Origin: Phoronis australis
Lineage: Eukaryota > Phoronida > Phoronidae
Reading direction: 5' to 3'
Assembly (NCBI GenBank): GCA_002633005.1
Contig: NMRA01000540.1
Location: forward strand, 82,119 to 146,118
DNA length: 64,000 bases
The translations under genes and the position numbers were made by a program. Shown piece by piece: positions 1-10,343 of the stretch. Each line of letters starts with the position of its first letter. Within the stretch, counting starts at the first letter, position 1. The notes under the pieces were generated by a model. It was not told where the DNA came from, made no database searches, and saw nothing but the letters and a program-made list of their open reading frames with translations.

Positions 1-173
1 CAATAAGTTATTTACTACCATACCCTATGGCAGTTGTGGACAGGTCAATACACCAACAATAAGTTATTTACTACCATACCCTATGGCAGTTGTGGACAGG
101 TCAATACACCAACAATAAGTTATTTACTACCATACCCTATGGCAGTTGTGGACAGGTCAATACACCAACAATA
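1..173. repeat. 56-bp tandem repeat beside the VARS HIGH exon
   Basis: Three near-identical 56-bp units starting CAATAAGTTATTTACTACC, cut off by an N at 174. A further 1.5 units lie at 1112-1194, also cut off by an N (1195). The array starts about 18 bp inside the intron that follows the VARS exon at 192-319. On the minus strand each unit contains TGCCAT, then 5 bases, then ATGGTAG, which resembles the exon end and donor (TGCCAT, 6 bases, ATGGTAAG). Confidence 0.9.
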
Positions 174-191
174 ANCTCACAAAGCCCTTAC

Positions 192-319
192 CATCTAGTA
201 ATGGCATCCTCCACAGCACTAGTTAAGGCATGACCCAGGTGGAGAGACCCAGTCACATTGGGAGGTGGGATAACCATCATAAACTTGCCGGCTGGATTCT
301 CTTCATATGGATTGGTCCT
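192..319 (-). CDS. VARS1: VARS exon 4 (HIGH motif)
   Basis: 128 bp, acceptor CATTCCAG, donor GTAAGG. Encodes [16 protein letters not shown], then the class I signature [17 protein letters not shown] and ends in a split Trp codon. The HIGH motif here is HLGH. The 56-bp minisatellite begins just past its donor. Confidence 0.93.
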
Positions 320-3300
320 CTGGAATGACATGCAACATAACTCAATGTGACTGCATTACAGGACTACTGGGGGGTATAATGTGACACGTATTAAAATCAA
401 GTACTAGAAATGGGCGCACAGGGCTGCTGACACACAGAACTTTTTTCTTTTCACTTGCATTTCCCTTTTCACGGCTTACAAGTTGGAAATAGAATGAGGT
501 TGGAAATTAACTAAAAGTGTTTTCACCTGGACATCAGTCACCAGTTGCTGTTCACTCAACATAAGTTGAGCATTGTTAAAAAAGAACAGGGGATGGCGCC
601 GCCGTTACTTGCATCACTCTATACAACATCAGCACTGTGTGCCTAGCAAACCCTAACATACAGTGGTTTTAAATAATGATAACTTTCATCAAAGTTCATC
701 TGGTTTCGTCCAAATTATGGCAAAAACCCAAAGGAAAATCGTACGAAAAATTACATATTATTGAAAATTAGTAGACAATCTCTACCTTGAAATTTCAGAG
801 AATTCTAATTGCAGTAATACTGTCAATGTTTTTGAAAACTACAGAAATTCTTTATTTATTTTGCATGAAAATCACGGCGAAAAAATGTCACCTTTACTTA
901 ACTCAAAGACTAATGCTGTTGGAAATTATGGAAATGTTATCAAAAGTTTTCTGAAAACATCTTTACAGAACACTTCGTGGTTAGCAATAGGCTAACATTT
1001 TCTTAATCTTTATTTTTATAGAGAAGTTTGACAAAACAGAATTTCACCTATTGGTCGTTCTGTGTGCTAAATATGTGAAAAATTACTGCACTGTAATTGT
1101 GAAGAGCACATCAATAAGTTATTTACTACCATACCCTATGGCAGTTGTGGACAGGTCAATACACCAACAATAAGTTATTTACTACCATACCCTANTGTTA
1201 CGTGGGCATGTGGGCGCGACTGTATGTGTCGGGCACTTCGCTAGCGACAGGCTTAGGAGAAGGGTGTTTCCTCCTTTTGCTTTCATGGAAAGTTGATCGT
1301 TATCATGTGCAAATTGAACTGAAACGAATGCCTGATGAGAGAAAATACATATTCTGAGGTTCAGTGGAGACTTGCTCTGTTAAAGTACTTTTCGTGCAAT
1401 TCCATTAGTCCCTTACCCCGTATTCCGGCTTGAAAAAACCAGATTTTTCCCACCAGGCGTACCACGCTGCTTCCACATATCTGGGACTGTACGCATCAGG
1501 CATCGGACATGACGTGTCTGAAATCATGATGATAATCATGCAGCAATTGCTATTTAAGTAATATAAACAGTAAGAGAATTGGCCAACTGCCAATAGATGT
1601 CACTGAAAACCTGAGCAACCAAGACTAGAAATAGCTTGACGTTTTGTTCTTCATTAACCAAAACTTTTATTGGTAAACAGATTCGCTCAACAAATTCTCG
1701 TAACTGTTTCCACAACAATATTCTAAAGTCACCATGACAGTGAAAAACCCACTTAAACACCAGAAACAACAATAATTTCAATGGGAAATCAAACGTGTTA
1801 AATGTTACCTTTTTACTAGAAACACAAATATTGGCAAGGATAAATAAACCATAAGTTGGTATGAGCCTGTTTTGAAAATTGTTAGAGTGATGCCGTACTT
1901 TTTGTTTCTTTGTTACCAAAAACGGTAATTCATTAAGTAGTGCCAGAATATTTGTTTGCCCAGTTCACTGCTCCAATGACGCGGTTGGCTGTGCTGCTGT
2001 CAACTGGAGGAGCTCATATTTGCATTGACCCCTCTTAAGGAAGACCTTCCCAGGCCTCTATTCAACAGTCATTTAAGGCAGTGATTATAGCTGACTAGAC
2101 AAACCTCTACTTAAAAAACAACAGGATAAATTATTTGTCCAAAGAATGAAGCAGATACACTCTTTTAAGGTAGGTGGATACACAAAAAAATTAATTTTGA
2201 CTGTTTTTTACATTTTCATATCATCCTAATCTTTAATTCTTGATGCACAATATACTGAAGAAAAATAAAATCATTCTGAAAATCCAAAGTTGTTTTTTTA
2301 GCTATATTTGACCAAGCCTCAGTATGTCATATGGCTTGAGTGCTCACCAGCTCAGTGATTGACAACTGGGGCGGAGCTTATATACAAGGACACTAGCTCT
2401 AATCTAACCCTGTCAACAAGCATTGCGTAACCGGGCAATCGAGAGTGATGTACCAGCTGATATTGGTGTTGTAGCAAGACCAAGAATAAAACAATTCTAT
2501 TTTTGACCATGTGAAAGTTAGTAGTGAAATGGTGAACTAGCTCCTGTTCCGAGCCTGAGCCTGTTTGTCTATCTGCAAAAAAATTAAGTTGAGTACGCCA
2601 AGCCCTACCGAAGCCATCACTGCACTCAGCTTGAGGAGTCCGTGCAGAATTTGTGCATGTATAAGAGAAGTCGGTAATATAAGGTCAGTTGTCTTGCGAG
2701 AGGACGCCGAGTGTCGACGTGGGAGGTGTTGCACGATTCGGTGAGAAAGCATGCACGCGCTGTGAAGACAAGGCGCGCGCGCGACACATGGACAACTACA
2801 TGCCGTCAGAGTAAACAGTGCTTCTGTGCTGGGAACGTGCCGTGGAGAAACTAGGCTGTCAAACCCAGAGGATTTTTAACTTGCTACTGGCCGTAACCCA
2901 AAGAATGAGAGAAATGACCCAGTGTTCAACATAACAAATTTTTTTCTAGTGCATAGATTCAAACGTAACCCTGAATTAAAACTCATGATATACGATTTTA
3001 GAGGAAAGCAATATAAGAAACTTTAGTAACTTGAGAATCTCACCCAAGCGGCGCTATTTGCGCAGAAAGTGATATTTTCTTATCCCAAAGTCCATTCGGT
3101 ACAGGCACGTAAAAATGTTGAACCATTACTATGAAAGTAGTTCTTTATCCTCGTCGCCAATTTTGTTATGTAGGCAGTAACGCGGCGATTTGATATAACA
3201 CATATATTGGTTGATGATAATATTGGAATACTAACAAATAGGTCTGTGTAATGTAGTTAGAGAGTCTTTTACAAACTGAGTGGAGAGTTCAGATGAATCG

Positions 3301-6300
3301 TATAAACAATCAACACATGGTGGTCGGCACACCAGTACAGCAGACAATAGATCAACGCTAAGCTCCGCCCACGTGACAGCCATATTTGTTTTGGTCGTCT
3401 GTCGTGCATCACAAGTTCGAAAAAATGATTAAAATTACGCTGTAAACAAACAGGTATGTCACATTTTCTAAATATGAAGTAAATATCAGCTTTATTTCTA
3501 GTACTTCAACAAAAATTGGAACATAATGACCACGCATTCTGAACGAAATTTGATCTCAAGTGGCAATCGATGACCGCTTAACTTCAAAGCCGTTTTTCTC
3601 GGCTCGTGATTTCAGGATAGTGACACGATTCTCGGGCCTATTTTTCCACAACACGTGGGTCAATTTTAACGAAAGTTGCAAATTTGAAATCCTCTTGGAC
3701 TGAAGTAAAATCGCGTGCCAGGGTTTTTTGATAAATGGACCAGATTTTTAGTTATTAGACGGAAAGTGACCAAATGACAAAAAGTGGCGTGCTTGCCCCA
3801 ACTCACACACAAAAAATGCCACAAAATCAAGATCATAATGATTTTGTACATATATTTGGTATGGATAAGTAGAATATTGCGTAAGGAAATAGTTGATGAT
3901 GATCCCTGTGCATTTTGAAAAAAAATTCGAGGTAAAATTGGATTTTTTGAAAATTAAAAAATACGATTTATAAAAAAAACGAACTACAAAAAAACATTTT
4001 TTTCGATTTTTGTCACTTTCAGAGTCATGTTTTACTAGTTAAAACTCCATTTTTACTCATTTTAGTTAGGAACCAGGAGATTTGATCAGTGTATACACCT
4101 ACCTTAAGTACTGAAGCACACCTTCAAAACTAATGTGAATGCAGAAGACAACCAAAACATTTCTTCAGTCCAATCCAGGAAAGAAATTTAAATGTTAGGC
4201 AATTGCTCTCCCAGTACTAGGTAACAACAGGAAAGTGAGGCAAGTGGCCCAGCAAAGGAACCACAATATCTTCTTAGGTGTGCATTCAGTACCTTTGAGA
4301 CAACACAATGGCCTTTGAGTACATGTATGCTCAACAGGACTTTTCTATCACATTTCCTGCTTTTGGAAAGCATTGCTCGTCACTAGTAAGGTTACCCTTA
4401 TCGAAAATATTTTAAAAGTTTGTGTCCTCACCTTTCTTGTCACCTTCTGGTGTCGGGATGTCATAGGTTATCACTTCTTTACGCTTCTGTTCTTTTGGCT
4501 TTTTCTGAAATCAAAAGCAGTAGAAAAATAAAACTACAACTGGGCTTTGACTGGTAAGAACAAGTTATATACGTCTAAAAATTGATCGATGCAGGCTGAT
4601 TTATACAAAATAATACTGATACCCGATTGATATTAAAGGAAAATGCCACCCGATTTAAATAGGCTTTTGTATCATCTTAATCGGTCTATATCCACATCGC
4701 CTCTTATATGGTCGACCTCACCTTGCCAATAAGTGTCGCGTTAACCTGTGAGGAAGGTGAGAAAAACGACGTCGGTTGTTCGTCTACATAGTGAATGCCG
4801 CTATATTGCGGTGCATCGTTCCCGCTTGTCCGAACTATGAAGCTGCGAAGAAAGTGGGTATATCGTGTTTCCGGCTTCCTGGAGACCCCGAAATGCTTAG
4901 GAAGTGACTCACGGTAGTGAAGAATGAAAGGTAAGCTTTTAATAGCAAGTATGAGGCCGTGAAACATCTTCGTGTCTGTGGCCGGCATTTCGTCGACAGT
5001 GATTTCTCTAACGAATTCCGGCTTACCAAAGAACTATCCATACGTTCCGTTGCCTGTGCAAGTTCACGGCGCCTCTCTAGTATTTCTTGAACAGTGTATT
5101 CCGGTTCGAAATGATAGCCTGTGAAACCCAACGATCCGACCCGTGAAGTCTTCATCGCCTGAGCTCTTGACAAAGACAGGATAGGCGCGGGGCGAGTTGC
5201 CATGTAGACGTTTATTATTCTGCGTTATGTTTCAAAATGAATTATTCTCATCCTAACAAATGCTTATATGAAACTGAAACAAAGTCCGTCTCATTAAATA
5301 CAATTTGTAATGCCTTGGAGTGCTCGTGAGAGCAAATGTTTTGAGAAGCCAGCAATGAATAAACCACTGCGTTACCGGCTTTTGATGCTGGCAACAAAGG
5401 TAATTGACCGGGCACCGAGGCCTTGTGAGCGCATGCTAATTCAGTGTTTGCCTATGGAAAGCTGTTGTGAAACAATTACTCGAATTTATATGCCATGGTC
5501 AAATGTTAGGGGAATCTTTATTTAGAAATATAAACACATTATTCAAATCATTGTTACAGTAAAACCTTTGCCCTGACAGTCTGTGGAAGGGAAACCCGAA
5601 ACCACGGCCCCTCACAAGTAAGTAGATTTTCAGTTTCGTGGCTAATTCACATAAATAATTACGTGCACAATTATTTGTTTGGCTCACTATTGTAATTTTT
5701 TCGTGACTGGAGGTTTAGTTTCCAACTCAAGCTGGTTTATGTTCGTGCCAGTCCCGGCGGCCGTGACGCGGGGCCTGATCGGGTTCCGAGCCACTGGCCA
5801 GGATAATGAGCATTTTGTGTGTTTAGAACTCTAAAAATCACAAGTAGAACAACACAGATCTAGGTTCTCTTGTCTGCATTTCACGGAAGAATACTTCGAA
5901 TTTATCTCATAACAGACCCCTAACTCCTCAGTGCTACGGACCTTGGTAAATTGGCCTGCAGAACTTTCTAGGTTACGGTCTGTCCAAATACCAGTAAATC
6001 CGTAACAGCGAAATAAAACAACACGTTTTTATAAGAACTCGGTGTATTTTTAAGGGTTATACGTCGAAGTTTGATGATTTATTGGTGTTAAACGATGAAT
6101 TCTAGCGATAAGCTGACACCAGTAACCCGTGTTATGAACGGCTGAACAGACTGCGTGTGAAACCAATTACAACACCTCCGTCTGCCGTCAGGTGTCAGGT
6201 AACGCAACCGAACGTGCCATTGTCGAGTAGAGCTACTCGATCTAAATTGATACAAAATAGGTTGTTTTTTGGGTGGCATTCTCCTTTCAACACATGAGCC

Positions 6301-9300
6301 CCGCAAATACAACCAAAGAATGAAAATGAACTACAACCTCTGCTGTGTTTGCATTACATGCACAAGAATTAGCAACCCAAAATAAAAGACCAGCTCCAAA
6401 ATGGAGACTTCGATGTCTGTTTTTAAATCAACCAATGTCATTCAAGTAACTGTCGACAAGTTTTCGCAAATCACGACATCAACTTACAGCAGTATACTCA
6501 ACGACAACATGGCATCGAGAGAAAGGGCATGTATGGAAAGTAGTGACATTTTTGCCTATACTGCCGACTTCTTTCATTAAATGACTTTTTCTGTTTTGGA
6601 TAAGAACTGATACAGTAACTGTATTTTACTTTATTCAGGCCTTGCAACTACCACTGCTATGATTCTTAAGGTAGGTGGATACACAAAAAATTAATTTTGA
6701 CTGTTTTTTTACACTTTTATGTCATCCTAATCTTTAATTCTTGATGCACAGTATACTGAAGAAAAATAACATCATTCTGAAAATCCAAAGTTGTTTTTTA
6801 CCTATATTTGAACAAGCCTCAGTAAGTCATATGGCTTGAGTGCTTACCAGCTCAGTGATTGACAACTGGGGCGGAGCTTATATACAAGACACTAGCTCTA
6901 ATCTAACCCTGTCAACAAGCATTGCATAACCGGGCAATCGAGAGCGCTGTACCAGCTGATATTGGTGTTGTAGCAAGACCAAGAATAAAATAATTCTATT
7001 TTTGACCATGTGAAAGTTGGTAGTGAAATGGTGAACTAGCTCCTGTTCCGAGCCTGAGCCTGTTTGTCGAGCCTGAGCCTGTTTGTCTATTTGCAAAAAA
7101 AAATTAAGTTGAGTACGCCAAGCCCTACCGAAGCCATCACTGCACTCAGCTTGAGGAGTCCGTGCAGAAATTGTGCATGTATAACAGAAGTCGGTAATAT
7201 AAGGTCAGGTGTCTTGCGAGAGGACGCTGAGTGTCGACGTGGGTGGTGTTGCACAATTCGGTGAGAGTGCATGCATGCGCTGTGAAGACAAGCCGCGCGC
7301 GCGACACATGGACAACTACATGCCGTCAGAGTAAGGTCTTCACAGATATAACCGTGCTTCTGTGCTGGGAACGCGCCGTTGAGAAACTAGGCTGTCAAAC
7401 CCAGAGGATTTTTTAACTTGCCACTGGCCGTAACCCAAAGAATTAGAGAAATGACTCAGTGTTCAACATAACAAAAATTTTCTAGTGCATAGATTCAAAC
7501 GTAACCCTGAATTAAAACTCATGATATTATACGATTTTAGAGGAAAGCAATATAAGAAACTTTAGTAACTTGAGAATCTCACCCAAGCAGCGCTATTTGC
7601 GCAGAAAGTGATATTTTCTTATCCCAAAGTCCATTTGGTATAGGCACGTAAAAATGTTGAACCATTACTATGAAAGTAGTTCTTTATCCTCGTCGCCAAT
7701 ATTGTTATGTAGGCATTAACGCGGCGATTTGATATAACACATATATTGGTTGATGATAATATTGAAATACTAACAAATAGGTCTGTGTAATATAGTTAGA
7801 GAGTCTTTTACTAACTGAGTGGAGAGTTCAGATGAATCATATAAACAATCAACACATGGTTTTAATGTGTGGTCGGCACACCAGTACAGCAGACAATAGA
7901 TCAACGCTAAGCTCTGCCCCCGTGACAGCCATATTTGTTTTGATCGTCTGTTGTGCTTCACAAGTTCGAAAAAATGACTAAAATTACGCTGTAAACAAAC
8001 AGGTATGTCACATTCTCTAAAAAATAAAGTAAATATCAGCTTTATTTCTAGTACTTCAACAAAAATTGGAACATAATGACCACGCATTCTGAACCAAATT
8101 TGATTTCAAGTGGCAATCGATGACCGCTTAACTTCAAAGCCGTTTTTCTCGGCTCGTGATTTCAGGATAGTGACAAGATTCTCGGGCCTATTTTTCCACA
8201 ACACGTGGGTCACTTTTTACGAAAGTTGCAAATTTGAAATCCTCTAGGACTGAAGTAAAATCCCGTGCCAGGGTTTTTTGATAAATGGACCAGATTTTTA
8301 GTTATTAGACGGAAAGTGACCAAATGACAAAAAGTGACGTGCTTGCCACAACTCACACACAAAAAATGCCACAAAATCAAGACCATAATGATTTTGTACA
8401 TAGAATATTGCGTAAGGAAACGGTTGATGATGATCCCTGTGCATTTTGAAAAAAATTCGAGGTAAAATTGGATTTTTTGAAAATTAAAAAATATGATTTT
8501 TTAAAAAAACAAACTACAAAAAAAACTTTTTTTCTTCGATTTTTGTCACTTTCAGAGTCATGTCTAACTAGTTAAAACTGCCTTTTTACTCATTTTAGTT
8601 AGGAACCTGGAGATTTGATCAGTGTATACACCTACCTTAATTTGCAATAACTTCTGGACAAATTGTGTTCAATGATTTAACAACCTTGTAGAGTGTGTCT
8701 GTTAATACTTATTTACAGATGGGTTACGTGTCTATTCTGAGTACGACAACAGCCTTTGACATTTGCAAGTGTTCCAATTTATTGAATATTAGAAATACTT
8801 GAATGCGAATCATGCACTAATTCAAGTCAAGTCAATTTATTTCAAAATGAGAGAAAGACATTAGCCAGAGGCTAGTATAGGAGGTATTATGTTTGAATAA
8901 AGAAATCACAGGCTCTGCACTTGCACGGAGTCTCAGTCCATGATTTTGGATATTGCACAAATGTCTTTAAATTTAGGCTCGATCTTGCCTCCTCTAGTAA
9001 AAAGTTTTCAAATGTTAGAACCATAGGCTCTCAAAGATAGCAGACCACATAAGGAGTGGTTCTGCAATAGGGGAATGTTTGTCCTGGGCACTGGTTGGAT
9101 ATAGCGGCGGTCCCCGATTTAGAGAACCAGTTTCATCCACTAACTACTGTGCCTGTTATTCACTCATTGCCGGGTTCTCTTAATCAGGGACCGCTATATC
9201 CGACCAGTGCCTTTGTCCTGTTGGATGATCTCTAAGTAAATTGTAAGAAGGTTCCACGGAAAAGGGGTGACAGTTGCTTCTAAAAATTGAAAGCTTCTTT

Positions 9301-9677
9301 TAGAATCATTCTCTGTCTATCAAGTTCTTGAGTAAGCAGATTAGCTCTCGATAATAGTGTTTCATATCAGCTAGAAAATCATCATAAACAAATTGCAGAG
9401 CCCTGCATTGAACTCGCTCAATCTTCTGTGTATTGATTTAGCCACAAACATGACAGATTAAAGCAATGAAAATTCATCAGTGGTCTGATATTTCAGATTT
9501 TACTTGTGCATTGCTTTCAGATTTTTCCTTCTTTTCAGCCTCCTTCTTGGCTTTAAACTTCTCCATTTTCTTTCGCTTTTCCTCTTCTTTCTTTAGTTGT
9601 TTGGCTGTTTTCACCACCGGTTCTCCAGACCCAGTGGCTGAATTAGCCGGCGAAATTTCATCAGAGTTACCGTCCAT
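192..9677 (-). CDS. VARS1: Valyl-tRNA synthetase, cytosolic type (5' part, four exons)
   Basis: Class I aminoacyl-tRNA synthetase that attaches valine to tRNA-Val in the cytosol. Four exons at 9504-9677, 4432-4504, 1417-1517 and 192-319 join in frame (phases 0, 1, 0) with GT-AG borders, giving 158 codons before the gene leaves the window. Seen in order: a Lys/Glu-rich basic leader, the [10 protein letters not shown] segment, [11 protein letters not shown] then FFKPEYG, and [13 protein letters not shown] with the ATP-binding HIGH motif (HLGH). Human VARS1 carries a GST-like domain ahead of the Lys-rich leader; none is seen here, so the protein seems to start directly at the leader. The rest (editing domain, KMSKS, anticodon-binding part) lies beyond position 1. 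The gene is divergent from PTGES2. Introns 1 and 2 are inflated by transposons. Confidence 0.93.
1112..1194. repeat. Second block of the 56-bp repeat
   Basis: About 1.5 units of the same 56-bp repeat as at 1-173, ending at the N at 1195. It lies in the VARS intron between exons 3 and 4. With the single Ns, this suggests a collapsed or gapped repeat in the assembly. Confidence 0.85.
1417..1517 (-). CDS. VARS1: VARS exon 3
   Basis: 101 bp, acceptor ATTTCAG, donor GTAAGG. Encodes [16 protein letters not shown] then [18 protein letters not shown], which matches the conserved ValRS block just ahead of the catalytic Rossmann core. Phase 1 in, phase 0 out. Confidence 0.92.
2169..4103. mobile_element. 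TTAA-flanked DNA transposon, family B copy 1
   Basis: Bounded by TTAA on both sides (2165-2168 and 4104-4107), with terminal inverted repeats GGTAGGTGGATACAC and GTGTATACACCTACC. It is about 1.9 kb and aligns nearly base for base with the copy at 6670-8636. No transposase domain is recognisable and reading frames are broken, so it is probably non-autonomous. A TTAA target duplication fits the Kolobok or piggyBac superfamilies. It lies in the VARS intron between exons 2 and 3. Confidence 0.85.
4432..4504 (-). CDS. VARS1: VARS exon 2
   Basis: 73 bp, acceptor ATTTCAG, donor GTGAGG. Encodes [11 protein letters not shown] then [13 protein letters not shown], the conserved eukaryotic ValRS linker. 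It lies between two large transposon insertions (2169-4103 and 4637-6285). Confidence 0.9.
4637..6285. mobile_element. Kolobok-like TTAA transposon copy 1, with THAP fragment
   Basis: Starts after TTAA (4633-4636) with AGGAAAATGCCACCC and ends GGGTGGCATTCTCCT; the right target copy is altered to TTCAA. It is about 1.65 kb and homologous to copies at 40251-41942 and 52595-54270. On the plus strand about 4796-5035 encodes a decayed THAP zinc finger: CIVPACPN, then [32 protein letters not shown], with one stop. On the minus strand from 5203 an ORF starts MATRPAPIL and contains [23 protein letters not shown] domains and TTAA duplications are both features of Kolobok elements. Confidence 0.85.
6670..8636. 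mobile_element. TTAA-flanked DNA transposon, family B copy 2
   Basis: Same element and orientation as 2169-4103, with perfect TTAA flanks (6666-6669, 8637-8640) and the same terminal repeats. It differs by scattered substitutions and small indels, for example a local duplication of GAGCCTGAGCCTGTTTGTC near 7050. It lies in VARS intron 1. Confidence 0.85.
8820..9430 (-). mobile_element. Probable LINE 3' remnant
   Basis: Read on the minus strand, broken frames resemble the C-terminal end of LINE reverse-transcriptase ORFs: [13 protein letters not shown], then [13 protein letters not shown], and [10 protein letters not shown] near the end, finishing in an A/T-rich tail with a TTGAAATAAATTGACTTGA terminus. 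It is interrupted by the MITE at 9087-9211. The call rests on resemblance recalled from LINE ORFs, not an alignment. Confidence 0.45.
9087..9211. mobile_element. 125-bp MITE with a 9-bp target duplication
   Basis: Terminal inverted repeats begin GGCACTGGTTGGATATAGCGG on the left and CCGCTATATCCGACCAGTGCC on the right. It is flanked by identical 9-bp direct repeats TTTGTCCTG (9078-9086, 9212-9220). A 9-bp duplication fits Mutator-like or Merlin-like families. It sits inside the LINE remnant. Confidence 0.85.
9504..9677 (-). CDS. VARS1: VARS exon 1 (start codon, Lys-rich leader)
   Basis: 58 codons from ATG at 9677 to a GTAAAA donor. MDGNSDEIS is followed by a Lys/Glu-rich helix ([18 protein letters not shown]) like the metazoan ValRS leader. 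The ATG sits 2 bp after TTTCATTCAG, a good acceptor, so a 5' UTR exon further right (about 9785-9830) is likely. A longer coding start is possible but not supported in frame. Confidence 0.85.
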
Positions 9678-10070
9678 ACCTGAATGAAAATATCAATAAA
9701 ATAGCAAGAAACAATTGTTTACAGGTAGCTACAAAGAGCGTGAAAATAATTCAACCATCAGTTTTATATGCAGGTGAAAAACACACCTCAGCTGTGCGAT
9801 TTCCAAGTCTTTCATCAGCATGAAACTTTCGTGGAAGATAAGGTGAGGCGCATGTGTCGTAAAGCGGAAGTTTCTGGTTTTTACCAAAACATATGTAACA
9901 TTTTCATAAACTAAATGATATTTCCATCAATATCGAGCAATAATTAAATTTTAATAATAATTTCCACGTTCTTTGTAGTATCTTTATGCAAACTAATAAA
10001 TTTTTCTGTAGAGAAAATCTTTTCCCTTTTGGTTCGTGTTCATCTTAATATCCCACAGTTCATAGAAAAA
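9678..10070. promoter_or_regulatory. Divergent promoter region of VARS and PTGES2
   Basis: 393 bp separates the VARS start codon (minus, 9677) from the PTGES2 ATG (plus, 10071). No TATA box stands out. AAAATGGCGGCGCC at about 10067-10080 overlaps the PTGES2 ATG and matches the YY1 core (AANATGGCGGC), often found just downstream of housekeeping start sites. A likely VARS 5' UTR exon sits near 9785-9830 on the minus strand. Confidence 0.6.
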
Positions 10071-10343
10071 ATGGCGGCGCCCTTGTTACGAAACATTCTT
10101 GTTCGTTCTCAAAGTATTTACCCACCAATTTCACAGATTTTGTTGTCTAGGAGTAAGCAAATAACTAATACGACACTGCGTCAAGCGTTCTCTACTCCAT
10201 CTCTTTCAAAACACTTGTCTTCGAAAGTTAAAGCTGCGATTTTAGCTGGTGGATGTGCAATTGTTGTCGGGACTGGTTTCGGATTTGTGAACAATGTAGC
10301 CGCAGAAGGAAATTTACGACCTCCCATTGAGCCCTCGAAAACG
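10071..10343 (+). CDS. PTGES2: PTGES2 exon 1 (leader and membrane segment)
   Basis: 91 codons from ATG to donor ACG|GTAAAT, phase 0. It begins MAAPLLRNILVRSQSIY, an Arg/Ser-rich amphipathic leader, then the hydrophobic span AAILAGGCAIVVGTG, ending PPIEPSKT. Confidence 0.88.

Noticed and set aside
4796-5035. Functional THAP gene
   Set aside because: The frame holds a stop and the other copies have lost zinc-binding residues; it is a transposon remnant.
7770-8401. Minus-strand open frames in family B transposons (105 and 63 codons)
   Set aside because: They are partly conserved in the two copies only because the copies are nearly identical; no transposase motif or plausible protein.
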